Source: Manduca sexta
Lineage: Eukaryota > Arthropoda > Insecta > Lepidoptera > Sphingidae
Direction: 5' to 3'
Assembly (NCBI RefSeq): GCF_014839805.1
Contig: NC_051139.1
Coordinates: 3,906,001 to 3,970,000, forward strand
Length of the DNA: 64,000 nucleotides
In this document: piece by piece, positions 11,731 to 23,845 of the stretch
Numbering within the stretch: the first letter of the stretch is position 1
Layout: every line of letters starts with the position of its first letter
Made by a program: the position numbers and the translations under genes
Notes under the pieces: model-generated
The model's input: the letters and a program-made list of their open reading frames with translations, nothing else
Told to the model about the DNA's origin: nothing
The model's database searches: none

Positions 11731-11780
11731 ACAATTAGTGTTTTACACAAAATAAAGATTTTGTGTAAAACACTAATTGT
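11731..11780. repeat. Perfect 23-bp hairpin with AAAG loop
   Basis: Bases 11731-11753 (ACAATTAGTGTTTTACACAA then AAT) are exactly complementary to 11758-11780, with four loop bases between. It starts 20 bp beyond the end of Helitron 2. Confidence 0.85.
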
Positions 11781-12226
11781 AAAACTATCTAAATTCAATA
11801 TCAGAACTTCGCTTTAAACATTACTTAAATATCATTTCTTAATAAAAAAAAAGAAAAAAAAGATTCTGTAGTTTTAAGTAAAGATTAACTAATTTAGTCG
11901 GCTACGTTTAAGAGTATATACTTTTACCCTTTAACTAAACTCAAGTTGCCTAAAATCAGATTTTCTAGAAAAAATATAATTTAAAAATTGTTTGAGCGTT
12001 CCACCCGTCTAATTAGTTGTTAAAACTTACTAATGTACATAAAACTAAAATTTTCTCGACTTTCAGTATTATATTTTTAAAACTAGGAAACTATTAGCCT
12101 GCTGGTCAAACTTTAGTGATGTTTTCCTTGCCATCCTAATGTTTGTAGGATAAACAAGCAGAATCAAGTAACACTGTCAATTAAGCAAGTTTTTACACTC
12201 GTTTTTTTTAAAAAAAGGTTACAAAT
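11781..12226. other. No gene seen
   Basis: AT-rich and unrecognised. Confidence 0.35.
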
Positions 12227-12375
12227 CAGTGGCGAAGGTCCATATAACACGATTCCTGCCGGCTTTCCTTTCGTTACTTAAACAATATCTATTCATCATT
12301 AGAATGATTTGCAGACCGCATTAATCCATATATATAGTACCTTTATGTTGTGACGGTTTTCCTTTCGACAAATGT
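12227..12375 (-). mobile_element. hAT-like MITE, one end lost
   Basis: Starts with the family TIR CAGTGGCGAAGG and continues with CGATTCCTGCCGGCTTTCCT and ATTTGCAGACCGCATTAAT. The far TIR is not recognisable, so the element is eroded or truncated. Confidence 0.6.
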
Positions 12376-13104
12376 TCCAAATACAACTACCATAACTACA
12401 ACTACCTTATAGCTGCACCTAGTAAATAAATAATATTCATTCATTAAATAAACCGCACGTTATTTTTCCATTCATAAAATTTCACTCATATGTTAAATTT
12501 ATTCGCTAATTGAATTAATTAAAACAAAACATAACCTCACCATGTCTACTGTGAAAGTATATTGTAATGTTAGGAACACACTGCGGCCTCAACTCGCTTA
12601 AATGTATGTAAAAAAGTAATTCATTTTAAAGTTTTAATTAAAATTCGCCGACGATCGCTACAGGCTTTGCGAAATCCGGGACACGCACGCATTAGACTTT
12701 CGCCGCGACTGGATATGGCTCGTAGAGAATATATGAAATTGATGACGTGGAATGATATTCATATTTTTTTATCTTTTACTTACTTTCTTGCGTTTTATTA
12801 AATTAATTAAAAGATGGCTTATAAAAATCAAGGAGCCTTCTATTTTTTTTTTAAATAACAAATTTTATAATACGCCTACTTATCCTACTACGATTTAAGA
12901 TTGATGCAATACACGTTTTGCTCTAATCCCAATAATACTATACAAAAATGTGAGACCTTATTCTATAATATACACTAAATTCAAATATTATTATGCAAAA
13001 TTATACAGCTCACGGTTCATATGTAAAAAACAAAGCAGCTTTTGCACTTATGCAGCATTCAAACCGATATAATCCAGTTAAACCACATAAGTCCAAACGA
13101 ACAT
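12376..13104. other. No gene seen
   Basis: AT-rich. A short higher-GC patch at 12650-12710 is not recognised. Confidence 0.35.
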
Positions 13105-13540
13105 AAATCTCGGATTTGTAATGTGCAGATTAATGTATGTAGTTGGAAGCCCACACGTCCGATCAGCTGGAGGCTAGTTGTGCAAGTCCTTAATCATGAC
13201 TCGCGGCTTTGGAAAGATTTGTCATTTACCTCGAATCTCGTTACGGGAAAGACGTGCTATACTCGAGGTGGAGTCCAACTGACGCGCTAGGGTTGGCACG
13301 CGTTTGAAATAAAAATCATTCCTCATAAGTCTATTTTATCTGTAATGTTCAGATTAATGTATCTAGTTAGCGTAAGACTAGATGTGCAAGTTCTTAATCA
13401 TGACTCGCGGCTTTGGCGAGATTTGTCATTTACCTCAAATCTCGTTACGGGAAAAATACGAGCTATACTCGAGGTAGTCCATCTGGCTCGCTTGGGTTAT
13501 GGTTGGCAAGTGTTTTAAAAAATCTTCGGTTTTATGATTA
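13105..13540. repeat. Tandem duplication, period about 224 bp
   Basis: The block beginning TGTAATGTGCAGATTAATGT at 13118 recurs at 13342. Both copies contain CTTAATCATGACTCGCGGCT and TACTCGAGGT. Indels separate the copies. Open frames at 13042-13652 run through it but share no known domain. Confidence 0.8.
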
Positions 13541-13572
13541 TTTTGTGACAATGAATGCCATAAAGCGACCAC

Positions 13573-13800
13573 TGCTTATAAAATTAAACTATGAAATAGA
13601 TGAGCCAATATCACCAAATTACCGAAACGCCTCGCCTCGACAACATGGATAAAGTATCTTCTCTAAAATTAATCCATAAAAAAATACAAATGCTTATAAA
13701 ATTAAAGTATGAAATAGTTGAGCCAATATCACCAAATTACCGAAACGCCTCGCCTCGACAACACGGATAAAGTATCTTCTCTAAAGTAAATCCTAAAAAC
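13573..13800. repeat. Tandem duplication, period 118 bp
   Basis: TGCTTATAAAATTAAACTAT at 13573 recurs at 13691. Both copies continue through CGCCTCGCCTCGACAACA and AAAGTATCTTCTCTAAA with few differences, suggesting a recent duplication. Confidence 0.85.
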
Positions 13801-14402
13801 AAATTCACGTAGTTTCAAACTAATAATACAAGAAAAATCTCATACAACTTAAGACCTAACACCCCTAAAGATAGAACGATCAGTCAAACTAACACGCAGC
13901 GCAACGACTTTACCACGTTCGCAAACAATGCGTCTTGCTCGACAGTACGTCATACTTTATATTAGCTGAAATGGTATTAAATCGTTCAATTTTATAGCCA
14001 TATATCATATGAAGTGATGGCTCTTCTATTAATCTGGAAATAACAGAATGAAGAACCTAAATTTTTACAGCGCGTCGATATATATGTACTACGTACTAGA
14101 TCTGGCGTTCCGAACATTCACTGTGTTCAAATGAATTGAACTGCAATCCATTCAAAGAGACTATATTGACGGCTTGTGGTTGTGTATAGAGTGGCGCTCA
14201 TGATATAAAAACTGGAGTCTAAGTATAAACCTGGACGTGAATAAAAAATATTAGTCAAATAAGTAAAATTATTTGTTGTTCAAGTGAATAAATAGGTTAT
14301 AAAAGTGACGTTCTGGTTGCCATTTTAGTTCATGTTTTGAACAAATAGTTTATATGGACGTTCGTGTCTATAGAATGTATGTCAATGATACAGCGCATGT
14401 CG
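13801..14402. other. No gene seen
   Basis: AT-rich and unrecognised. Confidence 0.35.
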
Positions 14403-14559
14403 CGGTGGCGAAAGGAAATTTTTCGAAAGGGAAACCGTGTGTATAAATAAATGTATATAAATGCGGTTTACAAAATATTCTGATGATAATTAGATTCTAC
14501 AGCAACTCCACACAAAGGGAAGCCGATAGGAATCAGCTTATATGGACCCTTCACCACTG
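14403..14559 (+). mobile_element. hAT-like MITE with 8-bp target duplication
   Basis: Ends are CGGTGGCGAAAGG and CCCTTCACCACTG, degenerate forms of the family TIR CAGTGGCGAAG. Flanks are GCATGTCG at 14395-14402 and GTATGTCG at 14560-14567, 7 of 8 matching. An 8-bp duplication and a CAGTGG start point to hAT. Confidence 0.8.
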
Positions 14560-15131
14560 GTATGTCGTCTATATTTCCTATACCTGTTCATTACTTTCTA
14601 AGAATTATATTTCGATAGATTATAATATTCATGTAATATAAAGAGTGCAATTAAAAATCGACTTTATTTAACATGACATAACTAGCAAAATGTGAGCTGC
14701 TATGATTTATATTTCAATAAATCACCGCCTTATTAAAATCTTTTTTAGATGTATACGTCTCTTAACCTATTCCCAAAAGCTGAAACGACACAGAGCTCAC
14801 GCTACAGGTAACCTTATTTAATTAACGTCTCACATATTGAAATTGAAACAATTTTAAAAACGCTGCAATTAATTTACCGAAATATTAAAATATCTTGCGC
14901 GGAACATCGCGTGAAAGTCTTTTCCCGTAATAAAATCTGATTATATCAAAATTTTAATATGGCGCTGTAATATAAATCACCTTTAATAATAACAATATAA
15001 AATTGGTATCGTAATGAATAATTCCAGAGATTACAAACAAATAGGTTGTGTCTTCTTTTAATATTAGTGCAATGATACGTACGAATCATATCTTTACATA
15101 ACCCTTAAAACTTGAGCTGCTTTCGACAACT
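14560..15131. other. No gene seen
   Basis: AT-rich and unrecognised. Confidence 0.35.
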
Positions 15132-15890
15132 AAAAATTAATCTCACGAGGCACCTGCAGGCTGCTTTTGTAGCGACGCTGGGAGATCAAATGGCCACATC
15201 CCAAATGACCACTGGCCTGGTCCTTCAACAATCAGTGTACACAAAATAATATTCACGGAATAAAACTTCCATCTTAAACACGAGCTATCTCGAACTGTGC
15301 ATTTATCATAACTTAAGACTCTTGAGTGCCGCATTTATCTCAAGCGTGTAAAAATTAAACTCGCAATACAACTGCAGGCTGCTTTGGTACCATGGGGCTA
15401 AAATAGCTGCATCCCAAATGACCGCTGGGCCTGGTCCTTCAACAATCAAAGCAGACAAAATAATATTCGCGGAATAAAACTTCCAACATCTCAAACATTT
15501 AAGACCTATCTCGAACTGTGCATTTATCATAACTTAAGACTCTTGAGTGCCGCATTTATCTCAAGCGTGTAAAAATTAAACTCGCAATACAATTGCAGGC
15601 TGCTTTGGTACCATGGGGCTCAAATAGCTGCATCCCAAATGACCGCTGGGCCTGGTCCTTCAACAATCAATGCAGACAAAATAATATTCGCGGAATAAAA
15701 CTTCCAACATCTCAAACATTTAAGACCTATCTCGAACTGTGCATTTATCATAACTTAAGACTCTTGAGTGCCGCATTTATCTAGCGTGTAAAAATTAATC
15801 TCGCGATGCACCTGCAGGCTGCTTTCATGAAGGCGCCGGGGGGTTAAAAGGCCACGTCCCGAGTGACCGTTCCGGGCCCGGACTGAGCCT
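15132..15890. repeat. Tandem array of four units, about 220 bp each
   Basis: Units begin with AAAAATTAA at 15132, 15350, 15571 and 15790. Shared blocks include TGCAGGCTGCTTT, GCCTGGTCCTTCAACAATCA and ATCATAACTTAAGACTCTTG. The two inner units are nearly identical, the first is more diverged, and the last breaks off after about 100 bp into a GC-rich stretch. Frames crossing the units are shadows of the repeat. Confidence 0.88.
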
Positions 15891-16527
15891 AACGAATGAG
15901 CGCTATAACTCAGCGGCAGCGGCGCCCGCGAACACGCTACGTGTAACATAACTCTCGCTAATTTAACTTAGGCACCGCGTCTTGAGTAATAGAATGTGCA
16001 CCTAATTGATATATTTTTTTTGTATATGTGCACGTAAAAGTGACCCCACTGCCAGTGTTGCCAGGGCCTGTGAGTCGTAAGTGACGTTTTGTTTCCTGAA
16101 ATGTTAAATTTTTGCTGCAAAAGTTATATTATTGTTTTTCTTTTAATTTACGTGTTTTATGGGCAAGCATTTCTGTAGCTACGAAACCGCGAACCGCGGG
16201 AACCTGCGTAGTAGGAAACGTGCACGCGCACACTCAAGCAAAATCAAGTTTTAATATATCCAAGATACGTTTCATTTTATCATGGCGAGCAATCTCTGAG
16301 TGTGATATGGAGTGAATTACTCTTTATACCCGCCAGTTTTAGATGCGTTCCATTTGGATGCGTTCGTAAACTGTTTACAATAAAAATTTAGTATTACAAA
16401 TCTTGTTGTTGTCAAAAGTTACGAAAATTGCCTTAAATGTAATAATTACTTACATGTTACGCGAGGGTCAAAAGTAACGAAAAATGTAAGAAATGTAACC
16501 TTCTGGCAACACTGCACTGCACCTTGG
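15891..16527. other. No gene seen
   Basis: Mixed composition; the GC-rich stretch runs on to about 15950. Nothing recognised. Confidence 0.3.
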
Positions 16528-16620
16528 TAAGTGGAGTAACGTCCAATAGAATGTCGACTGACGAGAAATGATTACCCCTCGACAGTCGATACAATCACAC
16601 TGGCCTGTTAGAACCGGATA
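16528..16620 (-). repeat. Repeat family D fragment
   Basis: Reverse of the family 3' half: GGTAAGTGGAGTAACGTCC, then GTCGACTGACGAGAAATGAT and AGAACCGGATATTT. Confidence 0.65.
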
Positions 16621-17625
16621 TTTTGAAGCAACCATTTTATTAATTGCGTTAAGTTCTTTATTTAAATTTTTGTTAAAACGGCTCAATCAACTTCTATTTT
16701 TAAAAGATTTAGAATATTCTAGATGGTGTAGGTATTTTGTACTACACATTACATCCTATCAAAAAACTATGAAAATTGAGTGCGTAATATCGGCTCATTT
16801 TAATTCCGTGTCCGTACGAAATCACATCTGCGCCATTAATGGACGCCATAACTCGATGTACGTCACGTTAAGGGGCTTTCCCTCGTTCCCGGGGTTCTTT
16901 ATTTTTTATGGAAACGCGTAAAAGTAATCCAGGGCTATCCATGGTTCAAAATAACGGCGTTTTTCACTTCCCGCCCGCCGCGCGCTCGGCGACTGATTGC
17001 ACTCAGAGAGTTCACATACATTTAGGGGTTATTTTGGGTGAAATTTTTTTGTTGTCTATTAAATAATAATAGAATAGAACAAAATTCCTTGGTATACATT
17101 GACAACTACAAAGTAATTTGAGGTCTCGACTAAAGATTTAAGGTAGCGTATCCTAGATCCACGATAACATTTCAGCATGTAGGCATACTATCTGAGAAGA
17201 CAAAATACATTTGGTCAGAGATTAGAATGTTTTCACCAATGTTCAAGCATATCATAAAAGACAATTAATATACCCCATTTGCAATTGACAGTAACATTAC
17301 AAAAAAAAAAAAAAAAAAACAAAACAAATTATTAATGTAATATTTGCCAAATTATAGTAATTTAACAAGCAAGTGGCACTAAGCAATTTGTCTAGCGTCT
17401 GTTTTAATGTAACAGGAATACAGTTTTTCGATATCATAACTCAACAGAGTTGTGGCGGGCGAGTGAACTCGCCTACGGTAGCTTGATGTAAGCACTTCAC
17501 CTCACACTAGCCATTGACCACTTGCCTACGTACTCTAATGGTCAGCAAGTTTGACAGATGGAACGCATTTATCGCGCGGGTATGCCAGTAGAAAGTCTGA
17601 ATTAACCTTTCCCTATATATTTTTA
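16621..17625. other. No gene seen; A19 run at about 17300
   Basis: Includes a patch of CCCGCCCGCCGCGCGCTCGG near 16970 and a poly(A) run near 17301-17319. The 117-codon frame starting at 16568 has no recognisable domain. Confidence 0.35.
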
Positions 17626-17826
17626 CTAGATTTTGGTTGCGGCTCGCGTGCAAAAGTTTTTCCGGGATAAAAGTCCCGCTTTATATTTTCCCGGGATAAA
17701 AAGCAGCCTATAGCACTTGGAGTAACGTAGCTACAAGTGAAAACAAAATTCTGAATCGGTTATGTAGTTCAAGAGATTAGCGCATTCTAACAAATAAACT
17801 TTTCAGCTTTATAATATTAGTATAAA
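17626..17826 (-). mobile_element. Short non-autonomous Helitron, decayed 5' end
   Basis: On the minus strand the 5' region reads TACTAATATTATAAAGCTGA and the 3' end is CTAG followed by T. The expected terminal TC has decayed to TT. The interior shares AGCCTATAGCACTTGGAGTA and GTTCAAGAGATTAGCGC with Helitrons 1 and 2 but lacks the array. Confidence 0.7.
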
Positions 17827-19824
17827 TAGTCTTTGGTTAATCTAAAATTTTTGTCTAGATTTGCAATCTTACACTTTAATACAGTGTAGGAACATAAAAT
17901 TCGGTCATGTTTTTTATCGCGAAAGGATAGGTAAATCGCACTAATGCAACACTCTTTCGTAATTTTTTTATTACATTTTATTAGGACATCCAGTGGTTAC
18001 AACAAAACTTATAACCAAATACATATTTTAAATAAAACACGTGTTAAAGGCATTACCTTCAGCCGTCACAGCATGCATTGAATGCAACTACTTAGTTAAT
18101 ATTTCAACCAGCGTAGAAACCTTTGAAAATCTAAACAAACTTCTAAAGAAAATGTTAGTTATTTCTCGGCAGCGGCTCCTTCCTCAATCCAAATCAATTG
18201 GCAATATAGGTAAAAGTAAGAAATGTTCCCGACGTATATGGTAAGAAGTGAAATTGACTGGGCGATATATTTGGTCGCGGGCCAACTTGATTCAGTGAAC
18301 AAGTAGCGGAGGCTGCGTGGAGATAGATCTCTCCCCACACCACCCGGTGCTCGCTGTGTTTAGAGTCTGACCTATAATATCGATACGAAGAATCGATACG
18401 GCTCACATGTAATGTAGCGAAAGTAGGGGACGAATTATGTATCAAGTACCGAAACTTCGCACTCCCCTCTCAACCTAAGTGAGATATTTTCACCCATTTC
18501 GATACATAAAAGGACCAATTCGAATCATTTGATAAAAAAAAATGTAGCGAAAGTAACTAAGTACTCGATATTTATTAGGAAAGAATATAGCTTTAAGATT
18601 TTCATCTTCACTTACACGGCAAGTTAGAAATATTATTATTTACATAAATAAATAAAAAACTAATATTTTCGTCTCGTCAATTATATTTCATTTAGGGATG
18701 AATGACTTCATATGGCTGATGATTATTGATACCTAATTAAGAATTCCTTCAACCACTCAACATGAATATCGATATCATAAAACCGAATATTTATTCGATA
18801 TCGATATTTGTCGATATTTAGTAGTTGCCCTAGCCGCGTTGGATAAATGCCACATCACGATGCTAGATCGAGCTGACATCCGCTCCCAGCTCCGACCGCT
18901 GATTTTTTTTCTATTTGTGAAATGTGCACGCTTCCTGTGGCATTCTGTTTTATCGCGTTCTTTTTGCATAAATCCTTGCACTTCTCTATTAAAATACATT
19001 TTATTATTTTACATGAGTTTTAAGTTAACGGTTTTTTGATATTATAATCTTTCATCGACACAAGGCGATATTGCGTATTTCGGAGTTAAAAAAGGTGAAA
19101 AAGTATTAATATTCGAAATTTTAAATTTTAAAACGAATAAATACGAAACACTTAAATACGATAATGTGTATAATACGCTTTATAACTAAAAATTTAAAAA
19201 TAATGTGTTTCTAAATGCGAGAATTGTTGTTCTAATTTTAAAAATATCTACCTAAATACTAAAAACAATAATAATAATCCTCTTTATTATGAATTCAATT
19301 TCTTACTACACTCCCAAACAACCATATTCTAAGGCTTAGCGCAGACGCTGCCACACTGACAATCAAGTTGCTATCACATATCAGCTTTTTAGGAAAATAT
19401 TAAAACTAAATGAATATAAAATGTATTCTAAATGACCGCTGCAATAATATTTCGTGCCTAGAGAAACGGAGAAACTTCAAACCCGCCCTACTTCCTCCTA
19501 CGTAAAGTTTTTCATTGGTTTATCTGTTTTGATTCAGTCTGTTCGCTTCACTCGGATATAAACATAACACTTTTTTCCTTTTATATGAATATTACATGAA
19601 GTTACAGACGAAGGGCGAACGTAAATGCATTTTACGGGAGTTTCAAACTTTTCCCGTGTTCCCGAACAATATCACTATTATAAATATAGAGTTGTATTTT
19701 GTAAGAGAACGGATTTTGAAGTAACTATGTTTACGGAAGTTACCGTTTTTAGACAGAGTTTATGAAAATTAAACTTTAATTTATTTATAATACAGCATCT
19801 TTTACTTGTTACGTTGATTTACCG
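17827..19824. other. Non-coding stretch; TCGATA-type cluster at 18765-18822
   Basis: At 18765-18822 several ATATCGATA or GTCGATATT motifs lie close together, reminiscent of the DRE motif (TATCGATA) found at insect housekeeping promoters. A GC-rich segment follows at 18830-18900. No open frame supports a gene there. Elsewhere AT-rich and unrecognised. Confidence 0.3.
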
Positions 19825-19979
19825 CCATTTTCAATAAACGATCTCAATCGCTTTTTCTATCTCAAATATGACCAATCAGAACAAAATTATTATTGACATG
19901 CTTACAAATGAGTTATTTTGATAGGTTCATTCTCGGAATTGGATTGAAGATTAAGATTGGGATCACTTGTTGAAAACGG
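19825..19979. mobile_element. MITE family G, copy 2
   Basis: Left end CCATTTTCAATAAACGATCT, right end reading TTGTTGAAAACGG. Interior ACATGCTTACAAATGAGTTA and GGTTCATTCTCGGAATTGGA as in copy 1. Confidence 0.6.
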
Positions 19980-20682
19980 CTGTTAGTGTGAATCTGTAAA
20001 TTAAAATATTTTCCATATTCTTTTGAAGATAATTACAATGAATACATAGAATAGCTTCGTCTGTTTGTTCGTTCGATAATTACGTAAAATTCAGACGAGA
20101 GTTACGAGACCAAACCTACTACCTCTGATTAACTCAGCAGGCCTTTCCACTTAGCTACAACCACTTGTATTTAATAAATTAAAAAATATAACTCTTGTTG
20201 CCTCCAGCCACTTGGCAGTCAAGCAATTTAAATATCACGGGATTAACTCCATCTGTCGGAGCATGCTGTAATATAATTTCCATCCTGCTGTATTAGTTTG
20301 GACGCTAGCAAGCTGCACGCGCTCTTGACGCGTCATTTAGCTATGTACAACGTCTTGCATTACAAATCCGCGTCAACTTAATTTATGTTCCTAAGTGTAG
20401 CCCGCCTGTATAGCTAGACGGAGACAAATCGTGTTTTTAGATAAAATGTTCCGGCAGTACTCTACCTGATTTCAAGTTCCAGTTTTCTTCACGTTAAGAA
20501 GTCTTGTGACCAATTCTAGGATAGGTTTTTACTATTTGCCTTGTATATTCTGGCACGGAATAGTTGCTATGCTTCTCGTGGTGGTGTACACAATATAAAT
20601 TTTTGTATACCATAAAGTTGAAACACTCAAATTAGATTTTGGTGTACAAGATCACATAAAAATACAAAAATAATAATAACAA
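19980..20682. other. No gene seen
   Basis: AT-rich and unrecognised. Confidence 0.35.
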
Positions 20683-21894
20683 TTAGTCCATTGAAAAGTT
20701 ACATTTGGGGTTGCGTTTTTTAGAGGACGCAATTTTATTTTTTTGAAGTGTAGGGGGGGTCAGTCTAAAGCTAAAACCAAGTTTGTGGGGTCGCCACCCT
20801 TGTCCCACGGTCGCCATCTTGAAAATAGGGGTTGAAATGGTTTTTACGATGTATCTCTTAAACTATTTATCCCATAAAAAAAATGTAAAAACATTCTTTG
20901 TTGCAAATTAAATTCTCTACAACTTTGGTCTAGTAACTTTTGTCGTAGAACTATAAATAAAAAAGTTATAAGCGAAAATGTCAAGAAATTCAATGTTAAG
21001 CAATGTCCATTGCAACGTCATCAGAACGTGTGTTTATAAGGTTCATAATACTTTTTGTACTCTCATTAATACCCAAATACCCAAGGGACCATTAGGGAAC
21101 AAAAGAACATCTGCCTGCTATTATTATTATTATTTCTAACCTCTCTTATTGTAAGAATAGCTGATAATATTGTGTTGAAGTTGTCGTAAGTAAGTTTTTT
21201 ATTAGCATTTTGACTTTTAAAAGTCTTTTAAAAGTCAAAATGCTAATAAAAAAAGTAGTTTTCAATAAAGTTAAAATCGTGTCTAAAATCATTCGAAATC
21301 GTCTTCACAATTAAAACAGAATAAAAATACATCCGCACGTACAGAAATATGTAGCACAACTAAAAGATATAAGTTGAACGACAACTTCAACACAATATTA
21401 TCAGCTATTCTTACAATAAGAGAGGTTAGAAATAATAATAATGATAGCAGGCAGATGTTCTTTTGTTCCCTAATGGTCCCTTGGGTATTTGGGTATTAAT
21501 GAGAGTACAAAAAAAAATATTATGAACCTTATAAACACACGTTCTGATGACGTTGCAATGGACATTGCTTAACATTGAATTTCTTAACATTTTCGCTTAT
21601 AACTTTTTTATTTATAGTTCTACGACAAAAGTTACTAGACCAAAGTTGTAGAGAATTTAATATGCAACAAAAAATGTTCATACATTTATTTTGTGAGATA
21701 AATAGTTTAAGATATACATCGTAAAAACCATTTCAACCCCTATTTTCAAGATGGCGGCCGTGGGACAAGGGTGGCGACCCCACAAACTTGGTTTTAGCTT
21801 TACACTGACCCCCCCTACACTTCAAAAAAATAAAATTGCGTCCTCTAAAAAACGCAAGGTAAGGCCTAAAAAATGTAACATTTCAATGGACTAA
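20683..21894. mobile_element. 1.2-kb foldback element with arms of about 505 bp
   Basis: Bases 20683-21187 read as the reverse complement of 21379-21894, apart from a gap of about 10-16 bp near the outer end and scattered substitutions. Landmarks in both arms are TTGCGTTTTTTAGAGGACGC, the AAACTTGGTTTTAGCTTT stretch and ACATCTGCCTGCTA. The 191-bp loop holds a second perfect hairpin (29-bp arms, 21195-21223 and 21225-21253). There is no open frame. It behaves like a foldback or long-TIR DNA element. No clear target duplication was found, so the superfamily is open. Confidence 0.85.
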
Positions 21895-22835
21895 ATGTAA
21901 ACTCACGCGGAATTGATAGATCAAGTGCTCCGCCCGCGCCGCTGCAAGGAGCGAGCGGGACGTGTGCGGGGCCGCGGGGTGTGAAAGGGTGTGCTTGTGA
22001 CAGTCGGCTGTAGTAGTAGATATCAGGGAGCGACCGACATGCGCCTAATTTTTATAAATACAATAGGTATACTACTACAATAGGTATAGGTAACTATACT
22101 ACTAGCTTAACGAAATTTTAATATATTTTTTTTGGGGTTAAAATATAACATATTATGTTAAAAATTTGTGTAATGGATTATGCTACTGATTCTCGACAAA
22201 CTAATTTCGGGTTTGTAATATACTAAAAATAATATTATAAGGTGGAGGCCAAATATATTGTTGGATAAGCAGATATATTGTATGCCAACGGTCGCCAGAA
22301 GTAGCCTCTATTATGGATTTTTATCGAAGACATCGTCCGATACAGTCTATATCCACTAATACTCTTATATTCTTAACAGACATGTTGTATACCTCAATAG
22401 TCGCACGAAGTATTATTAGTCTATTATTCATATATATTAATTTAGTCATTAGATCTTCAAAGAAACGATATTATTCTCAGATCATTAAAATTCATTTCTC
22501 TCCAGATGAGCACGATACGTCTATGGAAACATCTAACTGCATATTTAAAATTGATAGCAGTCTGAGACGTCCCGCGGGAACATAAAGACTTGTATGCGAT
22601 CGCTATTCTTTCATAAACTTTTAATAATCCTTTTATTGGGTAGACGAGTGCGGACCGTCTTCATAAGCTGTGGTAAGAGCGGTTTATCTTCTGCAGTAAA
22701 ACTACGGGCGGATGTCTGAGTTTCAATTACCGTTTAACTCGCCGCCATTAATTTTTCGCCGAGCTTGGCGTGAGTGGGGTACTGCTATGGGTTTGGATCG
22801 ATGGTAGAAAGAAGCGTGCGCTTTTGTTGTGACAC
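21895..22835. other. Non-coding stretch; GC-rich block at 21925-22010
   Basis: A block of about 85 bp, CGCCCGCGCCGCTGCAAGGA and onwards, follows the foldback element. The 90-codon frame at 22313-22585 has no domain signal. Confidence 0.3.
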
Positions 22836-22995
22836 TTACGTATTTATCACTGAATGGGTAGGCAGAGGCGCAACATGTGTTTTTTACTTTCTGACGTGTG
22901 TATTTTTTTCCATGATGTGAGAAACGAACCTGTGGCCATATTGGGCACAAATTCTAGACTGTGGGCTGAAACATAATAGAAAACCAATTTTTATT
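22836..22995 (-). mobile_element. SINE family B fragment
   Basis: Contains GAATGGGTAGGCAGAGGCGC, the CCATGATGTGAGAAACGAAC block and CATATTGGGCACAAATTCTA. The tRNA-like end is lost. Confidence 0.6.
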
Positions 22996-23545
22996 CCCAA
23001 TTCATTCTATTGCCAGTTTCTATATATTTTAAGATCACCATCGCACTACAGAGTTCGGAATAATATAGTATACATTTAACATATCGATATATCGACGTAT
23101 GAATATAATAATAAAAAAATATTTTATTAGGAAAATATTGAATTATCTTTGAATGCTATAATTTTTTCATCGAAGGAGTAAATCAGTTGACTAACTGGGT
23201 AGAAGAGCCGTGATCAAAAGCTATTTCACAAATGAAACGTAAGCTTCTAACCGAATCCAATAGAAAAGCCTCCTTAATACCATGTTTATTCTACAGCATT
23301 TCCCGTTCGCGGCCACAATTTTAGTCAAATAGTGTAACAAATTGCCAGTACCTATCGCGCAGATTTCTCTTGGCATTTAAGACGCCAAGTATGAACCCTA
23401 TCTACCCTCAATCTTCGTGATCGATGAGCCGAAGCGTAATTTATTACTTCCCTTAAATTATTCCGTTAGGTATACAAATCAGTCAATACATGTAAACGTC
23501 AAGTTTTTTACTCTGTAATAAAATAGAGAATGTATTTTTTTCTAT
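22996..23545. other. No gene seen
   Basis: AT-rich and unrecognised. Confidence 0.35.
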
Positions 23546-23845
23546 TTATTTATTGCTTTGAATGACGAGGCTAGCTTGCCGTTCGCTTGATGGTAAGCGA
23601 TACGACCGCCCACAAACTGTAAAAACAACACCCTGAATTATAAAGTATTTTTTGGTTTTCCACTGCGCTCGCAATCCTGAGACATGAGATGTTAAGTCTT
23701 ATTTTGTCCAGTAGTTAGACTGGCTACAAGGTTCTTCGTATCGGAACACAATAGTGACTACATACCGGTAGCCCCGGCAGAAATAGAGATTGCGCTGGCA
23801 CCTATCCAGGCGGACTCTCACACATAAGAAACCTACCACCAAAAG
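23546..23845 (-). repeat. Interspersed repeat family C, copy 1
   Basis: Starts TTTATTGCTTTGAATGACGA and runs through CAGGCGGACTCTCACACATA. Its reverse complement ends in an AATAAA-like tail, suggesting an RNA-copied element. Other copies are at 25080-25320, 31683-31875, 47220-47530 and 58911-59216. Class not determined. Confidence 0.75.

Noticed and set aside
13042..13652. Two frames of about 80 codons with similar products
   Set aside because: The similarity comes from the tandem duplication; no domain is present.
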